From contig CAZARU010000006.1 in NCBI GenBank assembly GCA_964487605.1, positions 1 through 64,000 on the forward strand: a stretch of DNA of 64,000 nucleotides. The letters are read 5' to 3'. This document shows, piece by piece, positions 37,256 through 45,870 of this stretch (position 1 is its first letter; each line of letters opens with the position of its first letter). The translations under genes and the position numbers were made by a program. Origin of the DNA: JAJDAH01 sp964487605 (GTDB lineage Bacteria; Myxococcota_A; Polyangia; Polyangiales; Polyangiaceae). A model generated the notes under the pieces. That model was not told the DNA's origin. It was given only the letters and a program-made list of their open reading frames with translations, and did no database searches.

Positions 37256-38311
37256 TTGAGCGCTCCCACCCGCGTCCTCATCGTCGACGACTCGGCGTTC
37301 ATGCGCTCGGCCATCGAGCGTCTGCTGGCGTCGGAGCCGCGGTTGCTCGTCGTTGGGCGCGCAAAGGACGGCGAGGAAGCGCTGCAGCTGTCGTCCGAGC
37401 TGCGACCCGACGTCGTCACGATGGACTTCAACATGCCCGGGATGAACGGCGCGCAGACGACCCGCGCGATGCTGGCCCGTCGCCCGGTCTCGATCGTCAT
37501 GCTGAGCGCCCACACCAAGGAGGGCGCCGAGGAGACGGTCCAGGCGCTCGCCGCGGGCGCGGTCGATTTCGTCACCAAGCCCGGCGGGGAGGTCTCGACC
37601 AACCTCGCGGAGATCCGCGACGACCTCGTGACCAAGCTCCTCGCGGCGGCCGGCGCGAACGTGGGCGCGCTCGCGCCGACCCGCGCTGCCGCCGATGCAC
37701 CGCCCATCTCGCGCCGCTCGCAGCCGCGCGCCGCGCCGAAGCCCATGGGACCGGGCCTGCGCCTCGTGGTCGTTGCAGCGTCCACGGGTGGACCCGCCGC
37801 GCTGGTCCGGGTCGTCCCGCGCCTTCCGGTCGGCGCGGCCGCCGTCCTCGTGGTGCAGCACATGCCACCAGGCTTCACAGCCGCACTCGCCAAGGAGCTC
37901 GCGGAGGCCGCCGGCTTTCCGGTCTGGGAAGCCGCAGGGGGTGAGTTGCTCGAAGCCGGTCGCGTGTGGGTCGCTCCGGGGGGCCGACACCTGGCCATCG
38001 ATCGCGGCGGGCGCTTGAGGCTCGACGACTCCGATCCCGTCCACGGAGTGCGGCCCGCGGCGGACGTCACGCTGAAAGCCGCCGCCCAAGCCTTCGGCGC
38101 CAGGTGCGTCGGCGTGGTCCTGACCGGTATGGGGCGTGACGGGGCGCTGGGCCTCGCCGCGGTGAAGGCCGCGGGGGGCCGGAGCATCGCCCAGGACCGC
38201 ACGACGTCCACCGTCTACGGAATGCCCAAGGCCGCCGCCGAGCTCGGCGTCGTGGACGAGGTCCTCCCCCTCGAAGCGATCGCCTCCGCCGTCGAGCGAT
38301 CCGTCGCGTGA
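37256..38311 (+). CDS. cheB: Chemotaxis-type protein-glutamate methylesterase (orphan)
   Basis: 351 aa, TTG start. An N-terminal receiver (3-120) has phospho-acceptor Asp57 in VTMDFNMPGMNG. A short linker is followed by the methylesterase domain with catalytic triad Ser176 (AASTGGP), His202 (VVQHMPPGF) and Asp295 (GMGRDGA), all intact. CheB demethylates or deamidates chemoreceptors when phosphorylated. No receptor, CheA or CheR gene is in the window, so this copy either serves a distant chemosensory system or a non-motility pathway. It starts 10 bases after the TonB-like gene. Confidence 0.93.
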   Translation: MSAPTRVLIVDDSAFMRSAIERLLASEPRLLVVGRAKDGEEALQLSSELRPDVVTMDFNMPGMNGAQTTRAMLARRPVSIVMLSAHTKEGAEETVQALAAGAVDFVTKPGGEVSTNLAEIRDDLVTKLLAAAGANVGALAPTRAAADAPPISRRSQPRAAPKPMGPGLRLVVVAASTGGPAALVRVVPRLPVGAAAVLVVQHMPPGFTAALAKELAEAAGFPVWEAAGGELLEAGRVWVAPGGRHLAIDRGGRLRLDDSDPVHGVRPAADVTLKAAAQAFGARCVGVVLTGMGRDGALGLAAVKAAGGRSIAQDRTTSTVYGMPKAAAELGVVDEVLPLEAIASAVERSVA

Positions 38312-38358
38312 CCCCGCGTCACCGCCGCGAGGGCGCGCGTGGTACACCAAGGCGCGCG

Positions 38359-38841
38359 ATGGTTCGAAACGCTCTCCTCGGCGCGGCGTGCGTCGCGCTC
38401 GCCGCCGCGGGGTGCGCCGCGGGTGGTGGCGCTGCCGACGCCCCGACCGACGACGTGGGCGCGCTGCTCGACGACCTGACGGCCAACGAGCGCGAGATCG
38501 ATCGGGAGCTCGGTCCCGCGGTGGCGGCAACGTTGCCAGGGGGAGCCGGCGCGGGCGAACGGCAGGCCGCGCCCAGCCGTTCGGACGAGGACGCCGCGCC
38601 GCACGCTCCGGCTCCCGCCCCGCAGGCGTCGGTCGCCGAAGCGGAGCGCGAGGAAGCGACCTCGGTGCAGACGCCCTGCAGGACCGCGTGCCGGGCGCTG
38701 GCATCGATGCAGCGCTCCGCGGAGAGGATCTGCGAGCTCGTGACACCTGGCGACGGCAGGTGCACCGAGGCGCGGCGCCGCGTCGACGCGTCCGGCGCCA
38801 GGGTGGCTTCGGCCGGCTGCGGCTGCACCGGCGAAGGCTGA
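38359..38841 (+). CDS. Small Cys-containing lipoprotein
   Basis: 160 aa from the ATG at 38359; the frame extends back into cheB but lacks a signal peptide there. The lipobox is AAAGC. A disordered Ala/Pro/Glu-rich segment follows, then a compact C-terminal domain (about 110-160) with six Cys (TPCRTACRAL, RICEL, GRCTEA and GCGC-like end). This arrangement recurs in myxobacterial hypothetical lipoproteins. Function unknown. It starts 47 bases after cheB. Confidence 0.65.
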   Translation: MVRNALLGAACVALAAAGCAAGGGAADAPTDDVGALLDDLTANEREIDRELGPAVAATLPGGAGAGERQAAPSRSDEDAAPHAPAPAPQASVAEAEREEATSVQTPCRTACRALASMQRSAERICELVTPGDGRCTEARRRVDASGARVASAGCGCTGEG

Positions 38842-38851
38842 GAGACCGCGA

Positions 38852-40696
38852 GTGTCTGATCGCGCGGAACGAGCCCGGCAGTACGCGGAGCGCGCGGCGC
38901 GTTTTTCCCGGGAAGCGGAGCGACTCGGAGGTCGCTCGCGCCTCATCTCCAACCTTCGGGGGCTCTCGTTCGCGGCCGCCGTCGTTCCGGCGGCGTTCGT
39001 CGTTTTCGGCGGTGCGGCGCCGTCCACGGCGCTGGCGTCGGTCGCCGCGCTGGCGCTGTTCGCCGCGCTCGTCGTCCTCCATGCCCGCGTGATCGACGCG
39101 CAGGACGAGGCGCTCCGCTGGAAGCACGTCAACGAATCCGCCCACGCGCGGATGACCGGCAAGTGGCGCGACCTGCCCGACGACGGCGCCAGCCTCGTCC
39201 GCGCCGATCACCCCTACTCCGGCGATCTCGACGTCTTCGGACGGGGCTCGCTGTTCCAGCGAATCTGCACGGCCCGCACGTCGTTCGGGCAGGCGCAGCT
39301 CGCGCGCCTGCTCGGCGAGCCGTGCGGCGTACCCGAGGCACGGCTCCGCCAGGAGGCCGTCCGGTCCCTGCTGCCCATGCTCGAGACGCGTCAGCAGCTC
39401 GAAGCACTGGGTCTGGCCCTCGGTGGCCCTGCGGATGGCCAGCGCGCTCCGCGACCTGCTCCGTCGCCAGAGCCGCTGCTGAGCTGGGCCGAGTCCGCGC
39501 CGACTCTGGGGCCGCGCGTGGGGATCGTCTGGGCCGCCCGAGCCCTGCCGCCGGTGACGCTCGCGGCGATGGCCGCTTCGTTCCTGCTCGGGCTTCCGTC
39601 CTGGACGTGGCTCGCGCCGCTGCTAGCGCAGGTGGCGCTCGTCTGGTCGACGCGCGCGGAGACCACCGCCGTGTTCACCGCCGTCAGCTCCGGCGAGCGC
39701 GGGTTCGTCCGCTACGGTCCCATGCTGGAGCTGCTGGAGCGGTGCGACGTCCCGAGCGAGCTCGTCGCCGGCCTGCGCGAAAAGACGCGATCGGGCAGCA
39801 CGCTTCCTTCGGCGGCCATGCGAGATTTTCAGCGGCGCCTCTCCTGGTTCGAGCTCCGGCACAACGGTCTGGTGCACCCGTTCGCCGCCGCGCTGCTGCT
39901 GTGGGACATCCATTGCGTCGTTCGCCTCGAAGCGTGGCAGGTCGCGTCGGGCAAGGCGGTTCGCGAGTGGTTCGCCGCGCTGGGGACGTTCGAAGCCCTG
40001 GCGGCGCTCTCCACGTTCGCCCACGACGAGCCGGACTTCGTCTGGCCCGAGCTGGAGGATGGGGCGGCTCGGTTCGAGGCCGAGCGGCTCGGTCACCCCC
40101 TCGTGGCGGCCGAAGCGAGAGTGGACAACGACGTCGCGCTCGCGGGCGCCGGCACCGCTCTCCTGGTCACGGGCTCGAACATGTCGGGCAAGAGCACGAT
40201 GCTGCGCACGATGGGCCTCGCCGTGGTTCTGGCCTTCGCTGGCGCGCCGGTCTGCGCGCGTCGGTTCCGGGTATCCGCGCTTCGGCTCGGGACGAGCATT
40301 CGGGTCAGCGACTCGCTCGAGCGAGGCGTCAGCCACTTCTACGCAGAGGTCCGGAAGATCCGTGACGTCCTCGCGGCGACCGAGAGCGGCGTGCCCGTGC
40401 TCTTCCTCCTCGACGAGATCCTCCACGGGACGAACTCACGCGAGCGGCAGATGGGGGCGCGCTGGGTCCTGGCGGAACTCCTGCGGCGAGGCGCGCTCGG
40501 CGCGGTCTCTACCCACGACCTCGAGCTCTGCAGACTCGAAGGCGACCTCGAGGGACGCGTTCGTCAGGTCCACTTCAGGGAGACCGTGAGCGGCGACGCG
40601 ATGACGTTCGACTATCTGCTCCGAGAGGGGCCAGTCGCGGCAGGCAACGCCCTGCGCCTCATGCGGCAGTTGGGCATCCAGGTGCCCCTCGATTGA
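38852..40696 (+). CDS. Membrane-associated MutS-family ATPase
   Basis: 614 aa, GTG start. A basic coiled N-terminus precedes two hydrophobic helices (about 37-78) and a further hydrophobic pair (about 215-260). Residues 280-400 are a MutS lever-like helical region. The C-terminal MutS ATPase has Walker A TGSNMSGKST (about 439-448), Walker B LFLLDEILHGTNS and the H-loop VSTHDLEL. There is no mismatch-recognition domain I and no Smr endonuclease. This corresponds to the membrane MutS-like subgroup seen in several bacterial phyla, whose role is not established. It is unlikely to be the mismatch-repair MutS. Confidence 0.85.
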   Translation: MSDRAERARQYAERAARFSREAERLGGRSRLISNLRGLSFAAAVVPAAFVVFGGAAPSTALASVAALALFAALVVLHARVIDAQDEALRWKHVNESAHARMTGKWRDLPDDGASLVRADHPYSGDLDVFGRGSLFQRICTARTSFGQAQLARLLGEPCGVPEARLRQEAVRSLLPMLETRQQLEALGLALGGPADGQRAPRPAPSPEPLLSWAESAPTLGPRVGIVWAARALPPVTLAAMAASFLLGLPSWTWLAPLLAQVALVWSTRAETTAVFTAVSSGERGFVRYGPMLELLERCDVPSELVAGLREKTRSGSTLPSAAMRDFQRRLSWFELRHNGLVHPFAAALLLWDIHCVVRLEAWQVASGKAVREWFAALGTFEALAALSTFAHDEPDFVWPELEDGAARFEAERLGHPLVAAEARVDNDVALAGAGTALLVTGSNMSGKSTMLRTMGLAVVLAFAGAPVCARRFRVSALRLGTSIRVSDSLERGVSHFYAEVRKIRDVLAATESGVPVLFLLDEILHGTNSRERQMGARWVLAELLRRGALGAVSTHDLELCRLEGDLEGRVRQVHFRETVSGDAMTFDYLLREGPVAAGNALRLMRQLGIQVPLD

Positions 40697-40939
40697 GTCG
40701 CACACCACCCCACACGAGACCACACGCGCGGCTTCGCGGTTATTGGACGGCAGGACGGGATCGCGCCGACGCGTCGCCGGGTCCCCTTGACCGCTCGCGC
40801 CGTCGGCGGCTAAACCTCGCCGCCCGCGCGGGTTTTCCCCTACACCTTCGGGTCCATCCGCGCGGACGAGGGACCTCGAGCCTCTCGCCGAGGGGCGCGA
40901 TTCGTTGCAAGATCATCGGTTCGCGACGGTTTTCCAAGC

Positions 40940-41830
40940 GTGAGTGAGTTCGAAGAAAAGACCCGGGTCACCCAGGTGGTCCAGAAGGCGCTGGACGTCG
41001 AGGGCAACGACTGCCTGGTCATCATCTACACCAAGGAGCCGTCGCTCCTCGGCAAGCGCTTCGTGCTCGACACCGCCACGCTCCGGATCGGCCGGGGTGC
41101 CGACAATGCCATCGTCCTGGAAGGCGACTCCGTCTCGCGTCGCCACGCGCACATCGAGAAGCGGAACGGGCGCTGGTACGCGGTCGACGATGGTTCCACC
41201 AACGGCACCTACGTGAACGAGGAGCAGATCCCTCGCGAGCGGCTCCTCAACACCAACGACCGCATCAAGGTAGGCCCGACGATCCTCAAGTACCTGTCGG
41301 GGGCCGACGCGGAGGCCAAGTACCACGAGGAAATCTACAAGATGACCATCGTGGATGGTCTCACTCAGATCCACAACAAGCGGTACCTCTACGAGGCCCT
41401 CGAGCGTGAGGTCATTCGGGCGCGACGGCACCAGCGCCCACTCTGCCTGGTCATGTTCGACATCGACTACTTCAAGCGGTGCAACGACCAGTTTGGCCAC
41501 CTTGCCGGTGATCACGTGCTGCGCGAGCTCGCACGACTGATTCAGGACCGCATTCGCCGCGACGAGGTCTTCGCCCGCTACGGAGGCGAGGAGTTCGTCA
41601 TCGTACTTCCCGAGACGCCCCTCGACGGGGCCACCGCACTGGCAGACAACCTGCGGGCCCGCGTGGAAGAGCACGAGTTCGTGTTTCAGAGCGAGCGCAT
41701 TCCGGTGACGATCAGCATCGGCTGCGCGGAACTCGGCGATGGCGACCGAACGGCGAACGACCTGGTCGCACGCGCCGACGAGAAGCTCTACGAGGCGAAG
41801 CGCGGAGGTCGCAACCGCGTCTGTGCGTGA
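40940..41830 (+). CDS. FHA-domain diguanylate cyclase
   Basis: 296 aa, GTG start. The FHA domain (about 25-120) has intact phosphothreonine-binding residues: GR at 51-52, SRRHA at 66-70 and DGSTNGTYVN around 84-93. The GGDEF domain (135-296) has an intact GGEEF (215-219). The inhibitory site position reads RRDE rather than RxxD, so product inhibition may be weak. It should make c-di-GMP in response to Ser/Thr kinase signalling. Similar FHA-GGDEF proteins occur in Myxococcus. It is preceded by a 243-base intergenic region that probably holds its promoter. Confidence 0.92.
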   Translation: MSEFEEKTRVTQVVQKALDVEGNDCLVIIYTKEPSLLGKRFVLDTATLRIGRGADNAIVLEGDSVSRRHAHIEKRNGRWYAVDDGSTNGTYVNEEQIPRERLLNTNDRIKVGPTILKYLSGADAEAKYHEEIYKMTIVDGLTQIHNKRYLYEALEREVIRARRHQRPLCLVMFDIDYFKRCNDQFGHLAGDHVLRELARLIQDRIRRDEVFARYGGEEFVIVLPETPLDGATALADNLRARVEEHEFVFQSERIPVTISIGCAELGDGDRTANDLVARADEKLYEAKRGGRNRVCA

Positions 41831-41845
41831 CGTGCTCGATCGCGC

Positions 41846-43330
41846 TCAGATGTTCGTATCGAACTCCGAGCAGGTCCAGGCTTCCCACCCCGTGGGCAGG
41901 CCGAGGGGATCGAAGCCCGGGGTGGCCCCCGCGGCGCACCCGGCGAGGCAGTCCGCCTCGGTGATCGCGGCCGACTGGTAGCGGCAGTCGCCTTCGTCGA
42001 AGCCGGGGCTCGACGCGCACCCGGCACACTTCGCGCAGAAAGTCGCGCAGGCCCCGGGGTCCCACGGGCCACCGCTCGCGCCCGCCGTTCCTGCCCCGGC
42101 GCCACCGCCCGCCCCCGGCGCCCCACCGGCGCCCGTCGTGGTTCCGAAGCCCGTCGAGTCTACCGTCACGTAGAACTCGTCCGTCACTCGCCCGCCGATC
42201 GTCTTGTAGTAGCCGCGCGCGCGGGACGGGTCTCCCCCATGGCCGAACTCGAGGAAGGCGGCGCCGGCGGGGTCGAGGACGTTGAACGCGGTCATCCCCT
42301 GTCCGTCGTCGATCTCCCAGTTCGCCGTGTAGCCGGACGCCCACCAGGTGTCGCCCGAGTGCAGCGTCGCGTCGTAGCTCCGGAGGCTCGAGCCGCCAGC
42401 GCCCGACACCGCCACGAACGTTCGACCGACGGCGAGCAGCAGGTCGTCGAACGGCGTCACCGCCCCGTGCCCCGCGGCGCGATTGCCGACGTCGGTGAGT
42501 CCCATGGTGCGAGCGTAGGAGTGCTCGTGGCCGTTGAGGATCATCGCGCCCTGGGCCGCGCACTCTCTGTGCACCGCGAACCCCGTTTCGTCGCTCTTGG
42601 TGCCGAGCTGGAAATCCCGCTGGTTCAGGTGCCACGTGCACAGGCGCCAGAGGTGCTGGCTCGCGCCCAGCTCCTGCCGGAGGAACTGCTCGTGCCCCGA
42701 CCCGAGCAGCCCGACGCCGCTCAGCATGATGTGCAGCCCGCGATACGTGCAGGAGTGCTTCACGCCCGGCTCGCCGACGCACTGCGCGTCCGGCATCGTC
42801 GCCAGCTTCTTGTCGATGACCTGGCGGTAGCCCGCCCACTGGTCGGTGTCGTGGTTCCCCACGATGGCGAACCAGGGCATGGCGCCCAGGCCGTCGTTCA
42901 TGAGCTGCTCCCAGGCGGCCGGGTTGTCGTCGTAGTCGAAGTCGCCGAGGTGCAGCACGAAGTCGGCGCCCTCGGCGACGATGAGATCGAGCACGCGGCG
43001 CGAGAAGATGGACAGGCCTTGGTCGCCGAAGAACGCGACCTTCAGGCCGAGCTCCGGACCGACGAAACCCCCCGTGGTGCCGCCGCCGGAAGCGTCGGCG
43101 CCCCCCGTGCCGGTACTGCCGCTGGCACCGCCCGTCGAGGCGTCCGTCCCGGCTCCCGCGGAGCCCCCGGGGCCGGCGCCTGCCGCCGTGGTCCCCGCGG
43201 AACCCGCCGACGCGTCGGACTGCCCGCCCGCGCCGGACGAACCCGCGGACTCGCCGTCGCCGGCTCCGCCGCAGGCGTACGCGGCGAGTGCCGTCGCGGT
43301 GCCTGCGATCCATCCATGAAGCGCGCGCAT
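41846..43330 (-). CDS. Secreted metallophosphoesterase with Gly-rich linkers
   Basis: 494 aa from the ATG at 43330, which has GGAGG four bases upstream. A lipobox-like end (AYAC) and about 75 residues of Gly/Ala/Ser linker precede the calcineurin-like phosphoesterase domain (about 95-360). Metal-site motifs are VAFFGDQG, LGDFDYDD, VGNHDTD, TWHLNQ and LNGHEHSY. After a second Gly-rich linker comes a Cys-rich C-terminal module of about 65 residues (CATFCAKCAGC, then CRYQ and CLAGC). It is probably a surface-exposed purple-acid-phosphatase-like enzyme. Substrate unknown. Confidence 0.85.
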   Translation of the reverse strand: MRALHGWIAGTATALAAYACGGAGDGESAGSSGAGGQSDASAGSAGTTAAGAGPGGSAGAGTDASTGGASGSTGTGGADASGGGTTGGFVGPELGLKVAFFGDQGLSIFSRRVLDLIVAEGADFVLHLGDFDYDDNPAAWEQLMNDGLGAMPWFAIVGNHDTDQWAGYRQVIDKKLATMPDAQCVGEPGVKHSCTYRGLHIMLSGVGLLGSGHEQFLRQELGASQHLWRLCTWHLNQRDFQLGTKSDETGFAVHRECAAQGAMILNGHEHSYARTMGLTDVGNRAAGHGAVTPFDDLLLAVGRTFVAVSGAGGSSLRSYDATLHSGDTWWASGYTANWEIDDGQGMTAFNVLDPAGAAFLEFGHGGDPSRARGYYKTIGGRVTDEFYVTVDSTGFGTTTGAGGAPGAGGGAGAGTAGASGGPWDPGACATFCAKCAGCASSPGFDEGDCRYQSAAITEADCLAGCAAGATPGFDPLGLPTGWEAWTCSEFDTNI

Positions 43331-43420
43331 GAACCCTCCGGAGGTCCGAGAATACCCGCTGCGCGGTCGCGTGGCCATCGGCCGTGGAGTCTCGGCGCGC
43401 CGGGCGGGTGATACGATCCC

Positions 43421-44773
43421 GTGCTCGTGTCGTTCTCCGAGATCCCGCCCCCGCCGCAGTTGCGACCCGGTAATGATTCCCCGGTGATCCGGGTCCGACC
43501 GCCGGGCCCGCAGTCGCGGACGTGGTTGACCCGGGCTTCGGAGGCGTTCGTTCCGATGGGGGGGGCGGCGGGCCGAGCACGCGTGCGCCCGGGCACGGTG
43601 GTGTACGCCTCGGCCCAGGGCTCCAACGTCCTCGACGTCGATGCGAATCGCTTCGTCGACCTCGCCGCCGGCTTCGGGGCGATGCTGCTGGGCCACTCGC
43701 ACCCCGCGATCCTGCGCGCCATCGAGCTACAGGCGCCGCGACTGCTGCAGGCGCTCGGCGACGTTCACCCCTCCGAGCCGAAGATCGCGCTCGCGGGGCG
43801 ACTTGCCGCGCTCTCGGGCGATCCCACGGCGCAGGTCGTCTTCGGGCAGTCGGGCGCCGATGCGGTGACCGCGGCGCTGAAGTCCGCAGTGCTCGCCACG
43901 GGCAAGCCGGGCGTCGTCGCGTTCGACGGCGCGTACCATGGGATGTCGTACGCACCGCTCGCGAGCTGCGGCCTGCGGGCGAGCTATCGTGCACCGTTCG
44001 GCAGGCAGCTCAATCCTCGAGCGCCGTTCGTCCCGTGGCCCGTCGGCGACGAAGACACTGACGAGGTCCTGGAGCGCCTGCGCTTCGAGCTGGCGCAGGG
44101 TGACGTGGGCGCCGTGCTCGTCGAACCCATCCAGGGACGGGCTGGCGTGCGCCTTCCGCCCGCCGGATTTCTGGAGGCGGTCGCGGAGATGACTCACGAC
44201 GCCGGTGCCCTCGTCGTCGCCGACGAGATCTGGACGGGTCTCGGCCGCACGGGCGAGTGGCTCTACGGATCGAGCGCGGGCCTGGCGGCCGACATCGTGT
44301 GCCTCGGCAAGGGACTCGGCGGGGGTCTGCCCATCTCGGCGTGCGTCGGAAGGCGTGACGTGATGCGGGGGTGGGCGCGCGAGGAGGAGGTCGTCGACAC
44401 CTCCACGTTCGCGGGGGCGCCGCTCGCCTGCACCGCAGCCCTCGCGACGCTCGACACGCTGACGCGGCAGCACCTCGTGGAGCGCGCTGCGAGCATCGGT
44501 GCGGCATGGCTCGTGGAGCTGGCCCGCGCGATAGAGCGCTTCGACTTCGTGCACGTGCGAGGCGCGGGGCTCATGGTTGCCGTCGATCTCGGGCCGCGCC
44601 CGGCCGCGGGGGCGCGGCTGGCGCAGCTCCTGCTCGAGCGCGGGTTCATCACCTCGGCGGGCGGAGGTGAACGAACGAGCCTCGTGCTCACGCCCCCCTT
44701 GACCATCGACGACGCCCTGCTCTCCGAGTTCACGGCGGCGCTCGTCTCGGCGCTGGAGGCGCTGGACGGGTGA
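43421..44773 (+). CDS. Class-III PLP-dependent aminotransferase
   Basis: 450 aa, GTG start. Family landmarks are DLAAGFGAMLLGHSHP, QSGADAVTAALK, FDGAYHGMS, VLVEPIQG and VVADEIWTGLGRTG (Asp268, PLP pyridine contact). The Schiff-base lysine is Lys297 in CLGKGLGGG. Members transfer amino groups to or from omega-amines, glutamate semialdehyde or aldehydes. It overlaps the LuxE-like gene by 4 bases and heads a three-gene unit with a LuxC-like reductase. This suggests that its substrate is the aldehyde made by the other two proteins, giving a primary amine. That role is inference. Confidence 0.9.
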   Translation: MLVSFSEIPPPPQLRPGNDSPVIRVRPPGPQSRTWLTRASEAFVPMGGAAGRARVRPGTVVYASAQGSNVLDVDANRFVDLAAGFGAMLLGHSHPAILRAIELQAPRLLQALGDVHPSEPKIALAGRLAALSGDPTAQVVFGQSGADAVTAALKSAVLATGKPGVVAFDGAYHGMSYAPLASCGLRASYRAPFGRQLNPRAPFVPWPVGDEDTDEVLERLRFELAQGDVGAVLVEPIQGRAGVRLPPAGFLEAVAEMTHDAGALVVADEIWTGLGRTGEWLYGSSAGLAADIVCLGKGLGGGLPISACVGRRDVMRGWAREEEVVDTSTFAGAPLACTAALATLDTLTRQHLVERAASIGAAWLVELARAIERFDFVHVRGAGLMVAVDLGPRPAAGARLAQLLLERGFITSAGGGERTSLVLTPPLTIDDALLSEFTAALVSALEALDG

Positions 44774-45870
44774 GCGCCGACGCGGCTGCGGTCCGGAGCG
44801 ACGCGCTGCACTCCCGCGTCCTTCACTTCGCCCTTCGCGGCGCCGGAACCTTCGAGTCCGTTGCGCTCGACATCGCCCGCTTCCAGGTGGAGGAGTTCTC
44901 CGGGCACGCGCGCCTGCTCGCCCTGGGGGGGGGCCGCCTCGATTCGCTCCACGACGTGCCGGCGGTTCCCGTCGAGGCGTTCCGGCTGGGACGGGTCGCC
45001 GTCCACGCCGAGGCGGACGACGTCGCGCGGTTCGAGACCAGCGGCACGACGGGGCATGAGACGGGCGCGCACCACTTCCGCACGCTCACGACGTGTCGCA
45101 CCCTCGCGGTCGAGCTCGGTCGGCGGCATCTGCTCTCCCCCGACGTTCGGGAGGCGACGATCGTCGCGCTGGCACCCGCGCCGAGGATCCCGCAGCGCTC
45201 CTCCCTGGGCTTCATGATGTCGGTGCTGATGGAGGCGCTCGACGGCCGCGGCCTGGGCGAACCCACGTTCGACGTGACCTCCGACGCGCGATGGCTCCAC
45301 GGGGCCACCCTCTCGTCGGGCGTCGCGCGCGCCGCAGACGTGGCACGCGCGCGACACGAGCCGCTGGTGGTCCTCGGCGCGGCCTTCGCGCACGCCGCGC
45401 TGCTCGACGCGCTCGGCGGTTCCCGCATCGCCCTCCCCGAGGGCTCGGTCGCCATGGTGACGGGCGGATTCAAGGGTCGGGCCCGCGAGGTCCCGGAGGC
45501 GGCGCTTCGCGAATCTCTCGCCACGAGCCTCGGCCTCGAGCCTGCGAACATCGTGGGCGAGTACGGCATGACCGAGCTCTCGAGCCAGCTCTGGGAGCCA
45601 CGGAGCCTCCGCACCGGGGCCCGCCCGCTGTACCGACCGCCGCCCTGGCTGCGTGTCGTGGCACTCGACGCGGTCACGCTCGAGCCGGTGCAGACGGGGC
45701 GGGCTGGCCTGGCGTGCTTCGTGGATCTCGGCAACGTGGACTCGGCGCTTCGCGTGCTCACGCAGGATGAGGTCGTGGTTCACGACGACGGCGTCGAACT
45801 GCTCGGACGAGCGCGCGGGGCGCCCCCGCGGGGCTGCTCGCTGGCCCTCGAGGCATGGCTTCCGCGCTGA
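44770..45870 (+). CDS. LuxE-like acyl-activating protein
   Basis: 366 aa, GTG start overlapping the aminotransferase stop. It belongs to the LuxE/acyl-protein synthetase family. The adenylate-forming motif FETSGTTGHETG (SGTTG at 91-95) is near the N-terminus, a long segment contains MVTGGFKGR, and GEYGMTELSSQLWEP (about 258-272) is the late AMP-binding motif. LuxE activates a fatty acid as acyl-AMP and passes it to LuxC for reduction. The acyl chain is unknown here. The following gene overlaps by 16 bases, consistent with formation of a LuxE-LuxC complex. Confidence 0.85.
   Translation: MSADAAAVRSDALHSRVLHFALRGAGTFESVALDIARFQVEEFSGHARLLALGGGRLDSLHDVPAVPVEAFRLGRVAVHAEADDVARFETSGTTGHETGAHHFRTLTTCRTLAVELGRRHLLSPDVREATIVALAPAPRIPQRSSLGFMMSVLMEALDGRGLGEPTFDVTSDARWLHGATLSSGVARAADVARARHEPLVVLGAAFAHAALLDALGGSRIALPEGSVAMVTGGFKGRAREVPEAALRESLATSLGLEPANIVGEYGMTELSSQLWEPRSLRTGARPLYRPPPWLRVVALDAVTLEPVQTGRAGLACFVDLGNVDSALRVLTQDEVVVHDDGVELLGRARGAPPRGCSLALEAWLPR

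Noticed and set aside
37256..38311. A chemotaxis gene cluster
   Set aside because: Only cheB is present; no cheA, cheW, cheR or receptor genes flank it.
38852..40696. Canonical mismatch-repair MutS
   Set aside because: It lacks mismatch-recognition domains and has hydrophobic helices; only the ATPase part is MutS-like.
40805..40836. Terminator after the MutS-like gene (GGCGGC/GCCGCC then TTTT)
   Set aside because: The stem is short with an eight-base loop, the T run is four bases and eight bases away, and such GC-rich repeats occur by chance here.
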